Assembly: GCF_003290185.1 (NCBI RefSeq)
Contig: NZ_QNFY01000012.1
Span: 1-64,000, forward strand
Direction of reading: 5' to 3'
Length of the DNA: 64,000 nucleotides
From: Chryseobacterium lathyri
Lineage (GTDB): Bacteria; Bacteroidota; Bacteroidia; Flavobacteriales; Weeksellaceae
The notes below the pieces were generated by a model. That model ran no database searches. It was given only the letters and a program-made list of their open reading frames with translations, and was not told where the DNA came from. Each line of letters opens with the position of its first letter. The first letter of the stretch is position 1. This document shows, one piece after another, positions 52,343 through 61,641 of the stretch. The translations under genes and the position numbers were made by a program.

Positions 52343-53011
52343 TTGAAAACGGATATCGACATTCACAACCACTGTCATTTTTCTTTTGACCTGTGGCTCA
52401 CCTTAATCAAATCTCACCCTGAATTTAAAACAAAAAGAGTTGAGCTGTTCACCTCGTTTTTTGATATTAACAAACCTGTAGAGGAAGTTGCGAAGACTGT
52501 AAAATATTATGATGATCTCTGCAATACAATTAATGAAGTTACAGGTGGAAATATTGATACTTTTGAAATGTATTTACTGATTCTGGGTTCGCTGGATGTA
52601 GATGTAAAACAATTGGATAAAGAAATACTGAACGGCTTTTATCTGAAAAGTGAAGACCTGTTTTTAGAATATAAGCCTGTTATCATTTTCGAAAACATAA
52701 AAGAATTTTTTGATCAGATCAAGAATGAAGGAAAGACGGTTAATATTCTGAGCAATACAGGATTTATCAAAGGGAGAACAATGAGAAAGTTTCTGATTCA
52801 GGAAGAGCTGGATCAGTATATAGACTTCCATATTTATTCCGATGAGATCAATATTTCCAAACCGAATCCTCTTATTTTCCAGGAAGTGAAAAATAATCTT
52901 AAAGACCGAGATCTTCCGATGCACCGTATCCTGCACATTGGAGACAATCCCGTGGCAGATTATAAGGGCGCAAAAGATTTTGGCTTCAGTGCCCATTTAC
53001 TTAAACACTAA
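52343..53011 (+). CDS. HAD-like hydrolase of the Ter operon
   Basis: The protein is 222 residues from a TTG start (no suitable ATG nearby). HAD motifs are the N-terminal FSFDLWLTLIKS (nucleophile Asp), NILSNTGF (motif II), Lys in NISKPNPLIF (motif III) and HIGDNPVADYKGA (motif IV). The first residue pattern is SFDLW rather than the usual DxDGT. HAD and PRTase genes are regular partners of TerD/TelA, where they may process a nucleotide-like metabolite. The substrate is unknown. Confidence 0.8.
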   Translation: MKTDIDIHNHCHFSFDLWLTLIKSHPEFKTKRVELFTSFFDINKPVEEVAKTVKYYDDLCNTINEVTGGNIDTFEMYLLILGSLDVDVKQLDKEILNGFYLKSEDLFLEYKPVIIFENIKEFFDQIKNEGKTVNILSNTGFIKGRTMRKFLIQEELDQYIDFHIYSDEINISKPNPLIFQEVKNNLKDRDLPMHRILHIGDNPVADYKGAKDFGFSAHLLKH

Positions 53012-53017
53012 ATTACT

Positions 53018-53842
53018 ATGAATAAAAGATACAGCTTACACCACATTCATTCGGCGGATGAGTTCAGTTTCTCACCCGAGGAATACAGCTATTTCAAGTA
53101 TGGCGATAAGTCGTATGCTGAAAAGTTTGCTAAAGAATTATTCAACGGATTTATTGCAGAACATGCAGACCTTTTAAACACAGAAAAAGAGATTGTGGTT
53201 CTGCCAAGTCCGTATATGGCCATTCCTACGGCTTCTAATTTTTTATGTTTTTTCTTTAAGAAGCATCTGGATCTGTACCTGTTTCAGAAAGGAATGAGAT
53301 CCAGTATTATCTCCAAAATCAACCGTAACCATACCTATATTACGGATTATGGGAACCTTAATTTTGAAGACCGTAAAAATCTGATTGCGAATGATACTTA
53401 TTATATTGATAAGGACTTTTTACGTGGAAAACTTTGTATTTTTATAGACGATATAAAAATCACAGGAAGCCACGAATATACAGTGAACAGGATTTTGAAT
53501 GAGTATAATGTGGAAGCAGATTTTATGTTTCTCTATTATGCGGAACTGATGAACTTTGATATTGATCCGAAAATCGAAAACCATTTCAATTATTACGCCG
53601 TGAAAAATGTAAAACACGTCGCAGAAGTAATGGGAAAGGCAAGTTTTGAATTTAACACAAGGATCGTAAAATATATTTTAGGCCTGGATTCAAGTAATTT
53701 TGACTATCTTACGTCTAAAGTAAAAAAAGAGCAGACGGACCTGCTGCTTGAGCTGGCCATCAGCAATAATTATCATTTAATAAAAGAATACGAAAATAAC
53801 ATTAATACTTTAACACAAACGGAACTATATTATGGCTATTAA
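53018..53842 (+). CDS. Phosphoribosyltransferase-like protein of the Ter operon
   Basis: The protein has 274 residues. A type I PRTase-like signature is seen in LCIFIDDIKITGSHEYTVNR (about 145-164, with the acidic pair and TGS loop). Before it is EIVVLPSPYMAIPTASNF. Such PRTases occur next to TerD and HAD proteins and are proposed to make or salvage nucleosides in Ter stress systems. It is six bases after the HAD gene and overlaps terD by 11 bases. Confidence 0.78.
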   Translation: MNKRYSLHHIHSADEFSFSPEEYSYFKYGDKSYAEKFAKELFNGFIAEHADLLNTEKEIVVLPSPYMAIPTASNFLCFFFKKHLDLYLFQKGMRSSIISKINRNHTYITDYGNLNFEDRKNLIANDTYYIDKDFLRGKLCIFIDDIKITGSHEYTVNRILNEYNVEADFMFLYYAELMNFDIDPKIENHFNYYAVKNVKHVAEVMGKASFEFNTRIVKYILGLDSSNFDYLTSKVKKEQTDLLLELAISNNYHLIKEYENNINTLTQTELYYGY

Positions 53843-54389
53843 CTTACAAAAAGGACAGAGAGAAAACATTAACGCACCTAAATTCACTGTAGGTTTAGGA
53901 TGGGATATCAATAATACTTCTACAGGAACAGCATTTGACCTTGATGCTTCTTTATTTTTGCTTGGCGAGGACAAAAAGCTGGTTTCAGACAATCACTTTA
54001 TTTTCTATAATAATTTAGAATCTCCGGACAAATCTGTGATCCATACAGGAGATAACCTTACAGGAGAGGGTTCAGGAGATGATGAACAGATCAAGATAGA
54101 TCTTACAAAAATAGATTCAGCAATTCAGGAAATTACGGTAGTGGTGACGATCCACGATGCTGATGCAAGAAAACAAAACTTCGGACAGGTAAGAAATTCT
54201 TTCATCAGAATTTTCAATACTGATACCAACGAAGAAATCCTGAAATATGAATTAGACGAGGATTTCTCTATTGAAACTGCAGTGGAATTCGGAAGAATTT
54301 ACAACAGAAACGGAGAATGGAAATTTGAAGCTGTTGGAGCTGGTCAGAGAGACGGCCTTGACAAATTCGTATCAATTTATCAAAAGTAA
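53832..54389 (+). CDS. terD: TerD-family calcium-binding stress protein
   Basis: The protein has 185 residues, the usual TerD size. Family motifs are VGLGWDINNTSTGTAFDLDA-SLFLL, FIFYNNLESPDKSVIHTGDN and LTGEGSGDDEQIKIDL, with acidic clusters that bind Ca2+ in TerD. TerD proteins contribute to tellurite, phage and pore-forming colicin resistance, probably at the membrane surface. It is the first of two TerD paralogues in the operon. Confidence 0.93.
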   Translation: MAINLQKGQRENINAPKFTVGLGWDINNTSTGTAFDLDASLFLLGEDKKLVSDNHFIFYNNLESPDKSVIHTGDNLTGEGSGDDEQIKIDLTKIDSAIQEITVVVTIHDADARKQNFGQVRNSFIRIFNTDTNEEILKYELDEDFSIETAVEFGRIYNRNGEWKFEAVGAGQRDGLDKFVSIYQK

Positions 54390-54391
54390 TT

Positions 54392-55561
54392 ATGGACAAC
54401 CAGGACAATCAACCCATAGATCCAATGGGATCAATTGAACCTCTTAAAACATTCGAACCCACCCCAATGGCTCCGCCGAGCCAGCCTGTACAAAATACGG
54501 CACCTGCGGTTCTTGTGGATAAAGAAGGAAATGTAAATCTGAATCAGCTGCAGGTAGAAGAACGCCAAAAGTATGAGGTTCTTGCCAATTCCATCGATGA
54601 GACCAATCCAAGCTCCATCGTGAATTACGGAGCAGAGCTTCAGAAAACCTTATCCAACCAGAGTGACAGCTTTTTAGGAAATGTAAGAAGATCCAACTCA
54701 GGAGAAGTGGGAGTGCTTATCAATGATCTGTTGGTAGAATTGAACTACGTAGATGTTGATGAACTTCAACAGAATAAAGTGAAAAGTTTCCTCAGCAAGA
54801 TCCCGTTCATGAAAAAAATTGTTTCGCAGGTAGAAAATCTGTTCGCGAAATATGATAAGATCATCAACAATATCGAACAGATTGCTCATAAAGTAAACGC
54901 AGGAATTATAACGTCTACCAAAGACAACGCTGTTTTACAGACGATTTTTGAGAGCAATGTGAATTCCATCAAGCAAATTGAAGACCTTGTGATCGCGGGA
55001 AATGTAAGAATGGAAAGAGCCGCAGGGGAATTGGCCCAAATGGAAGCTGACCCGCAAAGCTACCAGGATTATCAGATTGCTGATAAGAGAGATTTCATCG
55101 CAAGATTAGACAGAAGAATGGCTGACCTTAAAGTAGTGCGTATCATTATGATGCAGTCACTTCCGCAGATCAGACTGGTACAGAATAACAACGTTTCTAT
55201 TGCTGAAAAAGCACAGACGATTCTTACTACAACACTTCCGGTTTGGAAAAACCAGCTTTCACTGGCCGTGGCCATGTACAGACAGCAGCAGAATATCGAG
55301 ATCCAGCAAAAGGTATCTTCCACTACGGAAGCGATTCTGAAGAAAAATGCAGAACGTCTGGGTCAGAATTCAGTGAATGTAGCGAGAGCGAACGAGCAGA
55401 CCATCGTATCGGTAGAAACATTGAGAGAAACGACTTCCATGTTGATCAATACATTGAATGAGGTGAAACAAATCCAAAAGCAAGGTGCTGAAGGAAGAAG
55501 AAAACTGGATCAGGATCTTCAGACACTGGAACATGAATTAAAAGCAAACGTCAGAGGTTAA
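54392..55561 (+). CDS. telA: Toxic-anion-resistance protein (TelA family)
   Basis: The protein has 389 residues and is soluble. A Pro-rich start (residues 1-40) leads into a long helical, probably coiled-coil body typical of TelA/KlaA: VEERQKYEVLANSIDETNPS, then MKKIVSQVENLFAKYDKII and QIRLVQNNNVSIAEKAQTIL. It is an established partner of TerD proteins. It follows terD by two bases. It may be a scaffold on the membrane; the biochemical role is not settled. Confidence 0.9.
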   Translation: MDNQDNQPIDPMGSIEPLKTFEPTPMAPPSQPVQNTAPAVLVDKEGNVNLNQLQVEERQKYEVLANSIDETNPSSIVNYGAELQKTLSNQSDSFLGNVRRSNSGEVGVLINDLLVELNYVDVDELQQNKVKSFLSKIPFMKKIVSQVENLFAKYDKIINNIEQIAHKVNAGIITSTKDNAVLQTIFESNVNSIKQIEDLVIAGNVRMERAAGELAQMEADPQSYQDYQIADKRDFIARLDRRMADLKVVRIIMMQSLPQIRLVQNNNVSIAEKAQTILTTTLPVWKNQLSLAVAMYRQQQNIEIQQKVSSTTEAILKKNAERLGQNSVNVARANEQTIVSVETLRETTSMLINTLNEVKQIQKQGAEGRRKLDQDLQTLEHELKANVRG

Positions 55562-55600
55562 TAACAGAATACCAAGGTGGGGGATGATGCAGCAACCATA

Positions 55601-56524
55601 ATGTCTCAGAGTAAAAGAAGATTAACAAAGCTTAAACTTCTTGCTAATTTTTTTGAACATATTGATATCATATCTATTTACATCAAAACAGATATTATAC
55701 ACAATTTATTTCAGGAAAATAAGGCTTTGGACTACAAGAAGCTGGAACTGTTTCACCTGCAGTATACCGACAGCCTCATAGAACTTCTCACTAAGATCAA
55801 AAGGCAGAAGGAAAATGATATGCTGGCTGTGATTAACGAAATTGATGTCAATAATAAATATATTGAAGGTTTTGAAGAAAGGCGTGGAGACAGCTTTCAG
55901 ACCGAACGGAAAATGTACAGCGGCGTATTTTCCCAACATCTGAAAATGCTCTATAAAGATCTTACCGAAAATATCTTTACGGCAGATTGGAACAAGGTTC
56001 TGTATTTCCATAAAAAATACGGACAAGAGTTCTACAGGACTAATGCAGATGAAGAACAGCTGAAGTCCCAGCCTTTTCCGGCCTATCAGTATAAAGATTA
56101 TGCAATAGAAAGGAAACTTTTGGGAAGACTGAATATCCAGAATTTCAAGGTGCGCTTTGTTTGCGGTTATCTGATCGGGACTTATGAATATGAGCTCTTC
56201 AGAATATTTCAGTCGGATGATTATTTTATTTTTGGTATTGATGAAAAAAAACTTTACCTGTTTGACGGTGATCTGGAAAAACTAGATATTTCCGAGAACC
56301 AGTCGAACCAGACAACGATCATCAACCAGCTGAAAAATAAAAACGAGCTGTTGGAAAATTCCATCAATGAAAGAAAGCGAATGCTTCCTGCAGAAGTGGA
56401 AAATGTACTGAAAGACTATCTCAAAAACCTGGAAAATATAGATATTATGAGCAAAATATTTGATTTCGACGAAGAAACGAATATCCTGCGTGCCATGCTT
56501 AATCTAAATTTGAATAATAATTAA
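55601..56524 (+). CDS. Hypothetical Ter-operon protein
   Basis: The protein is 307 residues from the ATG at 55601; a GTG at 55577 would add eight residues. It is cytoplasmic and helical, with RRLTKLKLLANFFEHIDIIS at the start and no named domain visible. The C-terminus carries heptad-like helices (INQLKNKNELLENSINERKR). Placement between telA and the second terD suggests a structural partner of TelA. I do not recognise the family. Confidence 0.65.
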   Translation: MSQSKRRLTKLKLLANFFEHIDIISIYIKTDIIHNLFQENKALDYKKLELFHLQYTDSLIELLTKIKRQKENDMLAVINEIDVNNKYIEGFEERRGDSFQTERKMYSGVFSQHLKMLYKDLTENIFTADWNKVLYFHKKYGQEFYRTNADEEQLKSQPFPAYQYKDYAIERKLLGRLNIQNFKVRFVCGYLIGTYEYELFRIFQSDDYFIFGIDEKKLYLFDGDLEKLDISENQSNQTTIINQLKNKNELLENSINERKRMLPAEVENVLKDYLKNLENIDIMSKIFDFDEETNILRAMLNLNLNNN

Positions 56525-56583
56525 AGCGAAAGAAAGCTATCATTTCGCCCAACAATAAAATAACAATACTAAACCATAAAAAA

Positions 56584-57192
56584 ATGGCTATTAACTTACA
56601 AAAAGGTCAAAGAATAAACCTGAAAAAGGAAAACGGTGCCGAGCTTACCCAAGCCTGTGTGGGAATCAACTGGGGAGCAATTGAGAAAAAAGGACTTTTC
56701 GGAACTAAAAAAGAAGCAGTAGACTTAGACGGAAGCTGTATCTTATTTGATTCAAACAAAACGCTTACAGAAGTAATCTATTTCGGAAACCTGAAATCTA
56801 GAAACGGTTCTGTACGACATAGCGGGGACGACCTTACCGGAGACGTAAACGGGGACGATGGACTGGATAATGAAGTGATCACAGTGGACTTCAGCCAGCT
56901 GGAGCCGAACGTGGAACATGTTGCACTGGTACTGAACAGCTATCAGGGGCAGGATTTTGGAACAATTCCTTTCGCTTCTATCCGTATCTATGAAGGAACT
57001 CCTACCAACGTAAGAGAGGTTTTCGCTAAATATGATATTGCCAACGATGCTTCGTTCAAAGGACATGTTGCCATGGTCATGGGTGTTTTCTATAAAAGAA
57101 ACGGTGAATGGAAGTTCAACGCGATCGGAGACCCTACCTCAGACAGAAAGCTGGAGCAGACGATTCAGACTGTTCAGGCCAATTATTTATAA
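56584..57192 (+). CDS. terD: TerD-family protein (second copy)
   Basis: The protein has 202 residues. It shares its first ten residues (MAINLQKGQR) with the TerD at 53832, then has VGINWGAIEKKG, DLDGSCILFD, FGNLKSRNGSVRHSGDDLTG and a longer acidic loop (DVNGDDGLDNEVITVDFSQ). The insertion KKGLFGTKKEA places it in the TerX/TerZ-like group. It is 59 bases after the preceding gene, in the same direction. Confidence 0.9.
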   Translation: MAINLQKGQRINLKKENGAELTQACVGINWGAIEKKGLFGTKKEAVDLDGSCILFDSNKTLTEVIYFGNLKSRNGSVRHSGDDLTGDVNGDDGLDNEVITVDFSQLEPNVEHVALVLNSYQGQDFGTIPFASIRIYEGTPTNVREVFAKYDIANDASFKGHVAMVMGVFYKRNGEWKFNAIGDPTSDRKLEQTIQTVQANYL

Positions 57193-57355
57193 TCGATAGA
57201 TAATCAGTAAGAATAGGCTTTGTCTCATTCAAAAAAAATGAATAGTTTTACGGCTTGAGCCAAAACTTACATATTGAATTAAAATAATTAAAAATTAGCA
57301 ATATTTGTGCATGCCGTACATCTATTGCTTTTATCATATAATAACATAAACTGAA

Positions 57356-58399
57356 GTGGAACATCAAAGTATTTTAGAATTGCACCCGGGCTTGGTGTGG
57401 GGATTTGCGATAACAGTCGTTATCATGCTGCTCCTGGATTTAGGAGTATTCAACAAAAAAAGCCATGAAGTATCGTCCAAAGAAGCCACCATCTGGTCTA
57501 TCGTATGGATTTCATTATCCATGATATTTTCCGGAGTAGTGTATTGGGTTTTCAATACAGACGGATCTCCTGAAAGCCATGCCGTGGCCGTAGAAAAATT
57601 TACGCAGTATCAGGCCGCCTACTGGATTGAAAAGGCTCTCTCTGTGGATAACTTATTCGTATTCATCCTTGTTTTCGGGTTCTTTAAAGTTCCGAAATAC
57701 CTTCACCACAAAGTTCTCTTCTGGGGAATTATTGGAGCACTGATATTCAGAGCAATATTTATCTTCGCAGGAGTAGGACTTATTAACCTGACGTATCTTC
57801 CTGAAATGAATATTTTCGGAGAAGCGGTGAAAATTAATGTGGTGATGACCCTTTTCGGTCTCTTCCTTGTATATGCCGGAATCAAATCCTGGGGTGAAGG
57901 AGATGGTGAAGATGATGAAGATTACAGCAATACGGCCGGTGCAAGACTGATCAAAAGTTTCTGGAAAGTTTCCGATAACTATGATGGTGATAAATTCTTC
58001 ACTATCCAAAACGGAATCAAGATGGCAACACCGCTTTTAGTAGTGGTGGGAGTTATTGAATTTACCGATGTTCTTTTCGCGGTAGATTCTATTCCAGCAA
58101 TCTTTGCCATTTCCAATGACCCGTTCATCCTGTATACATCCAATATTTTTGCGATCTTAGGATTAAGATCATTATATTTCCTGTTGGCAAATTTTATCCA
58201 CATGTTCAGCAAGCTTTCTTACGGACTGGCTATTATCCTTTCATTTATCGGGGTAAAAATGCTGATTGCACCATGGATTCATATTTCATCTCCGGTTTCA
58301 TTGGGAATCGTAGGAGGAGTATTATTGCTTTCTGTTCTTTTATCCATTATGTTCCCTGAAAAGGAAGATGAGGAAAAAGAGAAGCTGGAAGATCAATAA
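57356..58399 (+). CDS. terC: TerC/Alx-family membrane protein
   Basis: The protein is 347 residues from a GTG start. About seven to nine membrane segments are seen, with VVIMLLLDLGVF, KALSVDNLFVFILVFGFF, then (V)IEFTDVLFAVDSIPAIFAIS, the acidic motifs that characterise TerC/Alx transporters. The family is linked to Mn2+ export and metalation of exported proteins, and to tellurite resistance. It closes the Ter operon and a terminator follows. Confidence 0.92.
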   Translation: MEHQSILELHPGLVWGFAITVVIMLLLDLGVFNKKSHEVSSKEATIWSIVWISLSMIFSGVVYWVFNTDGSPESHAVAVEKFTQYQAAYWIEKALSVDNLFVFILVFGFFKVPKYLHHKVLFWGIIGALIFRAIFIFAGVGLINLTYLPEMNIFGEAVKINVVMTLFGLFLVYAGIKSWGEGDGEDDEDYSNTAGARLIKSFWKVSDNYDGDKFFTIQNGIKMATPLLVVVGVIEFTDVLFAVDSIPAIFAISNDPFILYTSNIFAILGLRSLYFLLANFIHMFSKLSYGLAIILSFIGVKMLIAPWIHISSPVSLGIVGGVLLLSVLLSIMFPEKEDEEKEKLEDQ

Positions 58400-58425
58400 A
58401 TTTTAAGAATTTTCATTAAAAATAG

Positions 58426-58460
58426 AAGCCCTTGATATTAAATTTTCAAGGGCTTTTTTT
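58426..58460 (+). terminator. Terminator of the Ter operon
   Basis: AAGCCCTTGA (58426-58435) pairs with TCAAGGGCTT (58446-58455), then TTTTT. Confidence 0.88.
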
Positions 58461-58510
58461 ATGAAAAGTCACAAGTTTTTTAGAATTAAAATAATAGTGT
58501 TAAAAATAGA

Positions 58511-58550
58511 CAGACTTGTCTGTATGTATTGAATTTTATTGTACATTTGT
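58511..58550 (+). promoter_or_regulatory. TetR operator and promoter
   Basis: ACAGAC-TT-GTCTGT (58511-58524) is a perfect palindrome of TetR-operator type. A TTG inside it (58517-58519) lies 23 bases before TACATTTG (58543-58550). Repressor binding would block the -33 box: autoregulation. Confidence 0.7.
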
Positions 58551-58567
58551 CCTATAAATTAAAACAG

Positions 58568-59095
58568 ATGGCATCACCAAGAGATAGAATTGTTCAGACA
58601 GCTTCTGGTTTATTTGGTAAGCAGGGGTATAATTCCACAGGCATCAACCAGATTATTTCCGAAGCAAAAGTAGCAAAAGCAAGTTTCTACCAGTACTTTA
58701 AATCTAAGGATGACCTGTGTGTAGAATATCTCAATGTACGACATCAATATTGGTTCAATGAATTGAATCATTTTTGCGCACAGGAAGAGACCACGAAATC
58801 AAAAGTCCTGAGATCTTTCGATTTTCTGATCCATATGAATCAGAAAGAAAACTTTCAGGGATGTAGTTTCCTGAATATTCTGTCAGAAATACCTATGAAT
58901 AATGCTGAAATTTTAAGCGTCATCCAGCATCATAAAACAGACCTTAGACATTATTTCACAAAACTTTTGAAGGATGATATTCTCTCAGATCATATTTATT
59001 TATTGTTTGAAAGCAGTCTCATAGAAAGCCAGCTTTTTAAATCCAATGAATTCATAGAAAGTTCAAAAAAAATAATCAACACTTTAATTCCTTAA
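58568..59095 (+). CDS. TetR-family repressor
   Basis: The protein is 175 residues from Met 58568; an upstream Met at 58529 lies between operator and -7 element and is rejected. The N-terminal HTH (5-50) is [20 protein letters not shown], then [21 protein letters not shown] helical ligand domain follows. The operator directly upstream indicates autoregulation, and the next gene, four bases on, is probably co-regulated. Confidence 0.9.
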   Translation: MASPRDRIVQTASGLFGKQGYNSTGINQIISEAKVAKASFYQYFKSKDDLCVEYLNVRHQYWFNELNHFCAQEETTKSKVLRSFDFLIHMNQKENFQGCSFLNILSEIPMNNAEILSVIQHHKTDLRHYFTKLLKDDILSDHIYLLFESSLIESQLFKSNEFIESSKKIINTLIP

Positions 59096-59099
59096 AAAT

Positions 59100-59513
59100 A
59101 TGGAACAGAAACACCCGCTTCCGCCCTTCACCCTTGAAACGGCAATAGAAAAAATACAGATGGCAGAAGATGCCTGGAACAGTCAGGACCCTGAGAAAGT
59201 ATCCAAAGCTTATACAGTTGACAGTGAATGGAGAAACAGGGATACTTTCATTAACGGAAGAGAGGAAATCGTTGTTTTTCTACAGAAAAAATGGCAAAAA
59301 GAACTTAACTATAAGCTTAAAAAAGAATATTGGGCCCATACAGACAACCGTATTGCTGTCCGTTTCGAATATGAATACCAAACCCAAGATGGAAAATGGT
59401 TCAGAGCATACGGAAATGAAAACTGGGAATTTGATGGGAATGGCCTTATGCAGAAAAGATATGCAAGTATTAATGATGTAAGCATCCGGGAAGAAGACCG
59501 GAAATTTAAATAA
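59100..59513 (+). CDS. NTF2/SnoaL-like protein (DUF1348 type)
   Basis: The protein has 137 residues. The NTF2-like fold is seen in [60 protein letters not shown] and [19 protein letters not shown]. It matches the small DUF1348 group by its length and W-rich middle. Such proteins are putative small-molecule isomerases or detoxifying enzymes. It is in an operon with tetR (four-base gap) and followed by a terminator. Confidence 0.85.
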   Translation: MEQKHPLPPFTLETAIEKIQMAEDAWNSQDPEKVSKAYTVDSEWRNRDTFINGREEIVVFLQKKWQKELNYKLKKEYWAHTDNRIAVRFEYEYQTQDGKWFRAYGNENWEFDGNGLMQKRYASINDVSIREEDRKFK

Positions 59514-59520
59514 TGGTATA

Positions 59521-59548
59521 AAGACTGCTCACCTGAGCAGTCTTTTAT
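59521..59548. terminator. Terminator after the tetR operon
   Basis: AAGACTGCTCA (59521-59531), CC, TGAGCAGTCTT (59534-59544), then TT. Confidence 0.85.
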
Positions 59549-59585
59549 TGAAAATATCAAATCCAGCTAAAAATAAAGGCCTGAT

Positions 59586-60590
59586 TTATTGATGCTTATT
59601 CAGCAGCTTATTAATTTTCCTTCTCGTCTGCAAAGAAACCTTATACGCCTCATCACGCAGTTTCTGTATCTTTCCCACAGGCTGAAAAAAAGGTTTACTT
59701 TCAAATGGGTTGAATGAAAGCAGCTCATTGGTACAGTCTCGGGGATCAAGCAGTGCTCCCTGGTTGATGATCACTTCCCCAATCTTAATGTAAGGAGAAT
59801 TTTTCCATTCGACATTCAGCCGGTTGATTGGTTGGCTTTTCAGGTCATAGCAAAACTGTATAAAGACCTCTGCTGTATAATTGTTATCCTGAAAATAGCT
59901 TTTCAAGGCATCTTTCATCTTGAGTTTCCTGCCAAATTTTTTATTGACGGACTTTGGAACCAGCTTTATCTTAATCATATTTTCACCGAGACGGTAGGCG
60001 CCCACAGAATGATAATCAAAAGAGAGAATAAAATCATTCCTTTTGCCCAGAAGTTTTATAATGTTTTTGAAAAAAGACAGCGTAAAAAAATAAGGAATCA
60101 TCTTAACAGCCTGAGCGGCCAGCGAGAACATACCTCTCCATTTTTTCATATACAACCGGTTGACCGCAGTAAACAGTTTCAGAAAATGAGAAACCGAATT
60201 GGTAGGAAATAAAGGAAAATTAACAAGTGGAAAATTGGCGATCAGATCACCGTTTTCATCCTTTACTTTTACTGCGAATCCATAGGCGGGAATATCTTTT
60301 TCAGTCGTATTTATCTTCAGATTAGCATTCGAAATCCTTATGGTCAGGTCAAATCTTTCACCGTCAAAAAACTGAAAAAGTTCTTCAGGAATATTTTTAT
60401 CAATAATGAATGTGCCATCAGCTGCTGCATACGTTTTTGCATGAGCGTTTCTGGTAGCATAGTTGACATCGCTTATAAAAGAGGACTGTTCAACAAAGTC
60501 GGCAATCGACTTTTTATTGATTTCGAGAAGTTGTTTTTCCTCTTCATTTAGCTCATCAAACTTCTTATTATATTTTAGTGGTTGTGGCAT
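59586..60590 (-). CDS. Catalase-superfamily protein, atypical
   Basis: The protein has 334 residues. It resembles short catalase-related proteins: RNAHAKTYAAADGTFII keeps the active-site His of the R-x-x-H-A-K segment, but the following Gly is Thr. The C-terminus has CYDLKSQPINRLNVEWKNSP and (C)TNELLSFNPFESK. The heme-ligand motif R-x-F-S-Y-x-D-T of true catalases is not seen. It may be a heme peroxidase or lipid-related branch (SrpA- or allene-oxide-like), or inactive. No signal peptide. Confidence 0.7.
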   Translation of the reverse strand: MPQPLKYNKKFDELNEEEKQLLEINKKSIADFVEQSSFISDVNYATRNAHAKTYAAADGTFIIDKNIPEELFQFFDGERFDLTIRISNANLKINTTEKDIPAYGFAVKVKDENGDLIANFPLVNFPLFPTNSVSHFLKLFTAVNRLYMKKWRGMFSLAAQAVKMIPYFFTLSFFKNIIKLLGKRNDFILSFDYHSVGAYRLGENMIKIKLVPKSVNKKFGRKLKMKDALKSYFQDNNYTAEVFIQFCYDLKSQPINRLNVEWKNSPYIKIGEVIINQGALLDPRDCTNELLSFNPFESKPFFQPVGKIQKLRDEAYKVSLQTRRKINKLLNKHQ

Positions 60591-60940
60591 TTAGTTTTTA
60601 AATCCAATTATAACGCCAAGTTTCCGAATCTGTGTTAACCCAGTGTTAAAAGTGTTTGAATTTTCCGGAAGATAGAGCGATTGGGAGAGAAGATGGATGA
60701 ATTAGAGACGGAAGTTGTTGTTATTCTGTGATTTGAGAAAGGAGGGGAGATGGAAGCTTGAAGATGGAAGAACTCTTTATTTACCCATTAACTAGCAGTG
60801 ATGTAAATTTTTTCTTCATTATATTCTAAGCCAGCAACATCTTAACTATTATCCCTGCCCATCTACCTCCAAAACTTCCATCCTCCAGCTTCCCTCTTCC
60901 ATTCTCCCCAAAACCCCTATCTTTGTAAAAAATATCAATA
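60591..60940. other. Intergenic with GAAGATGGAAG-type repeats
   Basis: Segments near 60748-60775 (GGAGATGGAAGCTTGAAGATGG) and 60879-60907 (CTTCCATCCTCC, CTTCCCTCTTCC) are roughly inverted to each other. A TATCTTTG element (60918-60925) may start the FKBP gene. There is no ORF on a sensible start. Confidence 0.45.
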
Positions 60941-61375
60941 ATGGGAGTAGCAGATATGTTATTTAAAAAGAAAAAAGAACTTGCCGAAAAGAATCTTAAT
61001 GACGGTAAAGAATATATGGAAGAATATGGTAAGAGAGAAAGTGTTGTACAGTTGCCGAGCGGCTTGCAATATGAGATCATTACCGAAGGAAATGGTCCGA
61101 AACCAGGGCCTAAATCCACAGTAAAGTGCCATTACCACGGAACGACTATTTCCGGTAAGGTTTTCGACAGCTCCGTAAAAAGAGGAACTCCTGCATCTTT
61201 CCCTTTAAATAAGGTAATTAAAGGATGGACAGAAGCTCTTCAGTTAATGCCTGTTGGAAGTAAATGGAGACTGATCCTTCCTCCGCATTTAGCATATGGG
61301 GATCAGCAGATCAGCAAAGAAATAGGACCGAATTCTACACTGGTTTTCGAAGTGGAACTGTTGGATATAAAATAA
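60941..61375 (+). CDS. FKBP-type peptidyl-prolyl cis-trans isomerase
   Basis: The protein has 144 residues and no signal peptide, so it is cytoplasmic. A charged helical N-terminus (1-35) is followed by an FKBP domain (about 36-144): VKCHYHGTTISGKVFDSSVK, PLNKVIKGWTEALQLMPVGS, and ILPPHLAYGDQ. Active-site residues (Tyr, Phe, Trp, Tyr) are present. It catalyses prolyl isomerisation during folding. A terminator follows. Confidence 0.93.
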   Translation: MGVADMLFKKKKELAEKNLNDGKEYMEEYGKRESVVQLPSGLQYEIITEGNGPKPGPKSTVKCHYHGTTISGKVFDSSVKRGTPASFPLNKVIKGWTEALQLMPVGSKWRLILPPHLAYGDQQISKEIGPNSTLVFEVELLDIK

Positions 61376-61397
61376 TCCTGCTTAAAAATAGCTTAAA

Positions 61398-61428
61398 AAA
61401 TTACCTGATTTCAGGTAATTTTTTTTAT
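61398..61428 (+). terminator. Terminator of the FKBP gene
   Basis: AAATTACCTGA (61398-61408), TT, TCAGGTAATTT (61411-61421), then TTTTT. Confidence 0.82.
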
Positions 61429-61641
61429 TTGTATTATATTCGTGTTAATCAATTATTAAAAAATAAAGATGGTTGTAATTTTTTAAGGTTTCAGGGAACC
61501 CCGGAAAATGGTATACAGAATATACAGTTTTAAATTCTATCGGAAATAAAATCTTTGCGCCTTAAAAAAAAGTAAACCATTAATCTCTTGTGCCTTTACG
61601 GTTACCCAACAATATTACCCAAAGCAAAAAATATAAACTGA

